Shown here piece by piece: positions 20,621-22,220 of a DNA stretch of 22,220 nt. Source of the DNA: a virus; the IMG/VR virus record IMGVR_UViG_3300049783_002302, positions 1 to 22,220 of that record. The stretch is one strand, 5' to 3'. The notes below the pieces were generated by a model. It worked only from the letters and a program-made list of their open reading frames with translations, was not told the DNA's origin and ran no database searches. The translations under genes were made by a program, and so were the position numbers. Each line of letters begins with the position of its first letter. Position 1 is the stretch's first letter.

Positions 20621-20895
20621 AAACCCTATTCCTACTCATGGCCCAGTACAACGGCAAAGCCATTATTCCGGTTGACCAGATCTGCACAGACTTCTTCAGC
20701 CACTTAACACCCGGCGTATTCATGCGGCGCGTGGCCGCCGGCGAACTGGATCTACCCATCACCCGCATGGGCGACAACCAAAAAGCCGCCAAGGGAGTGC
20801 ACCTAGAAGACCTAGCCGCATACTTGGATAAACAACGGCAAAAGGCAATCGCAGAGAATGACAAGCTGCATGGACGTTATAAGAGGGCGTCATGA
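20617..20895 (+). CDS. Pyocin activator PrtN family protein
   Basis: The product has 92 residues and closely follows the PrtN pattern: FLLMAQYNGKAIIPVDQICT, FFSHLTPGVFMRRVAAGELD, LPITRMGDNQKAAKGVHLED then LAAYLDKQRQKA. Pseudomonas PrtN activates pyocin genes by binding P-box DNA. In phages the family is common next to early or excision genes and is likely a DNA-binding regulator, but its target here is unknown. It overlaps the methyltransferase stop (ATGA), with GAGG seven or eight bases upstream. Confidence 0.88.
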   Translation: MKTLFLLMAQYNGKAIIPVDQICTDFFSHLTPGVFMRRVAAGELDLPITRMGDNQKAAKGVHLEDLAAYLDKQRQKAIAENDKLHGRYKRAS

Positions 20896-21113
20896 ATAAA
20901 CCCTACGAACATCGAGTCGACACCGACCAAAAGAACTACGTTCACGGCCCCGGCAACGGCCTCGACTACTTCAGCGGAATACTGTGGCCAGAACTGCGCT
21001 GCAACTCCCAAGAAGAAGCCGAACGCGCCGCGACCATCGCCAATATCGCCTACGAGCAAGGCTACAAAGCCGCTCAGCTAGAGGCACGAAAAGCATTGGG
21101 ATTGAAGGGATAA
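20892..21113 (+). CDS. Small hypothetical phage protein
   Basis: The product has 73 residues: YVHGPGNGLDYFSGILWPEL, then RCNSQEEAERAATIANIAYE and a basic helix. The C-terminal helix with AERAATIANIAYEQGYKA is seen in small phage hypotheticals of early operons, but I cannot name a family. It overlaps the PrtN-like stop (ATGA) and has GAGGG upstream. Confidence 0.65.
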   Translation: MNKPYEHRVDTDQKNYVHGPGNGLDYFSGILWPELRCNSQEEAERAATIANIAYEQGYKAAQLEARKALGLKG

Positions 21114-21117
21114 GATT

Positions 21118-21780
21118 ATGAAACCTAAAATGTGCGATAAAGAAAGATTCTTAAAAGACACCGCCAACCATCAAATGCGGATAATACGTGACGATGGTGT
21201 AAACCGTCATATTCGCTACGGGGAATTAGGCTCAAGCGTCTACCAATTCGACTTAATCACTTGGGCTGGTCACCTTTGCATAACTGGTGACTGCGGAACT
21301 TACGTGTTTAGTCGGGTTAACGACATGTTCAATTTCTTTAGAGGCGACAGGATCAATCCCGGCTATTGGGAAGAAAAGTGCCTTGCATATGACCGCCACG
21401 GCAAAACCGAGAAGTACTCTTCTGACCTATTTCAGCACAACGTAGTTAGATACTTCTGGGAATCCACGAGTGAGATGGATCGTGCAGAGCGCCGCGAACT
21501 ATGGGCCGCAATTAAAGAAGACGTAATTTCATACGCTGACGATGGCGAAGCTCGAGGCTTACAGGCAGCCATGGAATTCGAGCACAACGGTTTTTTATTT
21601 ACCGATTTTTGGGAATACGACTGTAATGAATATTCGTTTCACTTCCTGTGGATTTTGTACGCCATTGTCTACGGTATAAATCAATACGATCAACACCTAC
21701 CTTCGCAGCAAGTAAAAGCTAATTGGTGGCACCAAATTTTAGGCAGGTTTCGCGATCAAACTAAAGCGAGGTCAATATAG
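21118..21780 (+). CDS. Conserved hypothetical phage protein
   Basis: The product has 220 residues. The recognisable core is RHIRYGELGSSVYQFDLITW, AGHLCITGDCGTYVFSRVND, MFNFFRGDRINPGYWEEKCL, a pattern I have met in many phage hypothetical proteins without known function. The Trp/Phe-rich second half (FTDFWEYDCNEYSFHFLWIL) is aromatic but too polar around it for a confident membrane helix. AAGGG eight or nine bases before the ATG is a good ribosome binding site. It is somewhat more AT-rich than neighbouring genes. Confidence 0.7.
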   Translation: MKPKMCDKERFLKDTANHQMRIIRDDGVNRHIRYGELGSSVYQFDLITWAGHLCITGDCGTYVFSRVNDMFNFFRGDRINPGYWEEKCLAYDRHGKTEKYSSDLFQHNVVRYFWESTSEMDRAERRELWAAIKEDVISYADDGEARGLQAAMEFEHNGFLFTDFWEYDCNEYSFHFLWILYAIVYGINQYDQHLPSQQVKANWWHQILGRFRDQTKARSI

Positions 21781-21782
21781 AA

Positions 21783-22220
21783 ATGAGCAAAAAACAAAGC
21801 AACCCACCGCCACCAAACAACGCGCGCCCCACTCCGCCCCCAATGCCGCCAAGAATAGGCATGAAGTTGAGCTGCGCAAATAACTGCAAAGGCTGCGAAT
21901 CAGGAGACCCCGAGCAACAGCAATGCCTCAGCACCAGCCATACAGCTATTTACATACAAGCACTAGATAAATGGGGTGTCTCAACCCAAGCCATGATGGC
22001 AATGGGCGAATGCGGCGAACTAATCGCAGAACTAAACGCCTTCTTCAACCAGGGCAAATCGACCCCTGAAAAAGTGATCGACGAAATTGCCGACGTAGAA
22101 ATCATGTGCGGGCAACTCAGGCAAATTTTTGGCGAAGAAGCCGTCAACGCCAGAAAGGAATTCAAGCTGGCGCGACTAGAAGGCATTTTAAAGAATAGGA
22201 TTGAACATCCACACAGCTAA
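21783..22220 (+). CDS. MazG-like nucleotide pyrophosphohydrolase with Cys-rich N-terminus
   Basis: The product has 145 residues; the stop is the last codon of the window. Residues about 55-130 form an all-alpha MazG-type domain: QAMMAMGECGELIAELNAFF gives the ExxE metal-binding pair, and KVIDEIADVEIMCGQLRQIF gives the second acidic set. Such enzymes hydrolyse NTPs or dNTPs, and phage versions may lower nucleotide alarm signals or adjust pools. The N-terminal 50 residues are Pro-rich (NPPPPNNARPTPPPMPP) and then carry four cysteines (C30, C34, C37, C48), perhaps a zinc site that is not part of standard MazG. It follows the previous gene by 2 bases. Confidence 0.78.
   Translation: MSKKQSNPPPPNNARPTPPPMPPRIGMKLSCANNCKGCESGDPEQQQCLSTSHTAIYIQALDKWGVSTQAMMAMGECGELIAELNAFFNQGKSTPEKVIDEIADVEIMCGQLRQIFGEEAVNARKEFKLARLEGILKNRIEHPHS

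Overview
The window is a slice of a temperate tailed-phage genome, almost certainly a prophage with a lambda-like late module, in a gammaproteobacterium. Marine Cellvibrionales or Alteromonadales relatives would fit the protein flavour and mid-range GC, but the host is an inference. No host housekeeping gene, integrase, att site, tRNA, rRNA, IS or CRISPR array was seen, so neither prophage end lies inside the window.

Left half, minus strand, read right to left. From the lysis-lysogeny switch near 12.9 kb the early lytic operon runs Cro-like repressor, small ORF, CII-type regulator, TraR/DksA zinc finger, small ORF, PriCT/Toprim primase, DUF5906 SF3-type helicase. An array of CCCTAGTAAA repeats around an AT-rich core follows (8.11-8.40 kb, probable origin). 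Next come a Q-like antiterminator and an intrinsic terminator placed just before the late genes, as in lambda Q-pR'-tR'. The late genes are a DUF5675 protein (candidate endolysin), a 3TM holin, a spanin-like coiled-coil protein, a neck/tail-completion-like protein, a probable cos gap, small and large terminase, a head-tail joining protein, portal, and a window-truncated S49 head protease.

Centre. The S24-type CI repressor (13.0-13.7 kb) is divergent from Cro. Repeated GTATTG/CAATAC half-sites lie between them and recur at the promoter of the rightward operon (14.3 kb). A convergent membrane-anchored HTH gene follows CI and looks like a moron.

Right half, plus strand. A tightly packed accessory operon, often with ATGA start-stop overlaps, encodes small unknown proteins, a KilA-C-like protein, two PrtN-like proteins, a DUF2303 (YfdQ) protein, an Acb2 anti-CBASS cyclic-nucleotide sponge, a membrane-anchored cupin-like protein, a C5-cytosine DNA methyltransferase and a MazG-like protein. 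This looks like an early-expressed anti-defence and host-takeover region.

Most interesting signal. A 12-base motif, CCACCCACCACA, occurs four times in non-coding leaders (12.28 kb on minus; 14.34, 16.42 and 17.67 kb on plus). Each time it lies in the apical loop of a predicted hairpin whose stem sequence differs. At two sites the hairpin's 3' arm contains the Shine-Dalgarno of the next gene. The opposite strand of the 12.28 kb copy is a good intrinsic terminator hairpin that exposes the exact complement. This suggests either a shared structured mRNA element or a trans-acting antisense RNA controlling the accessory operon.
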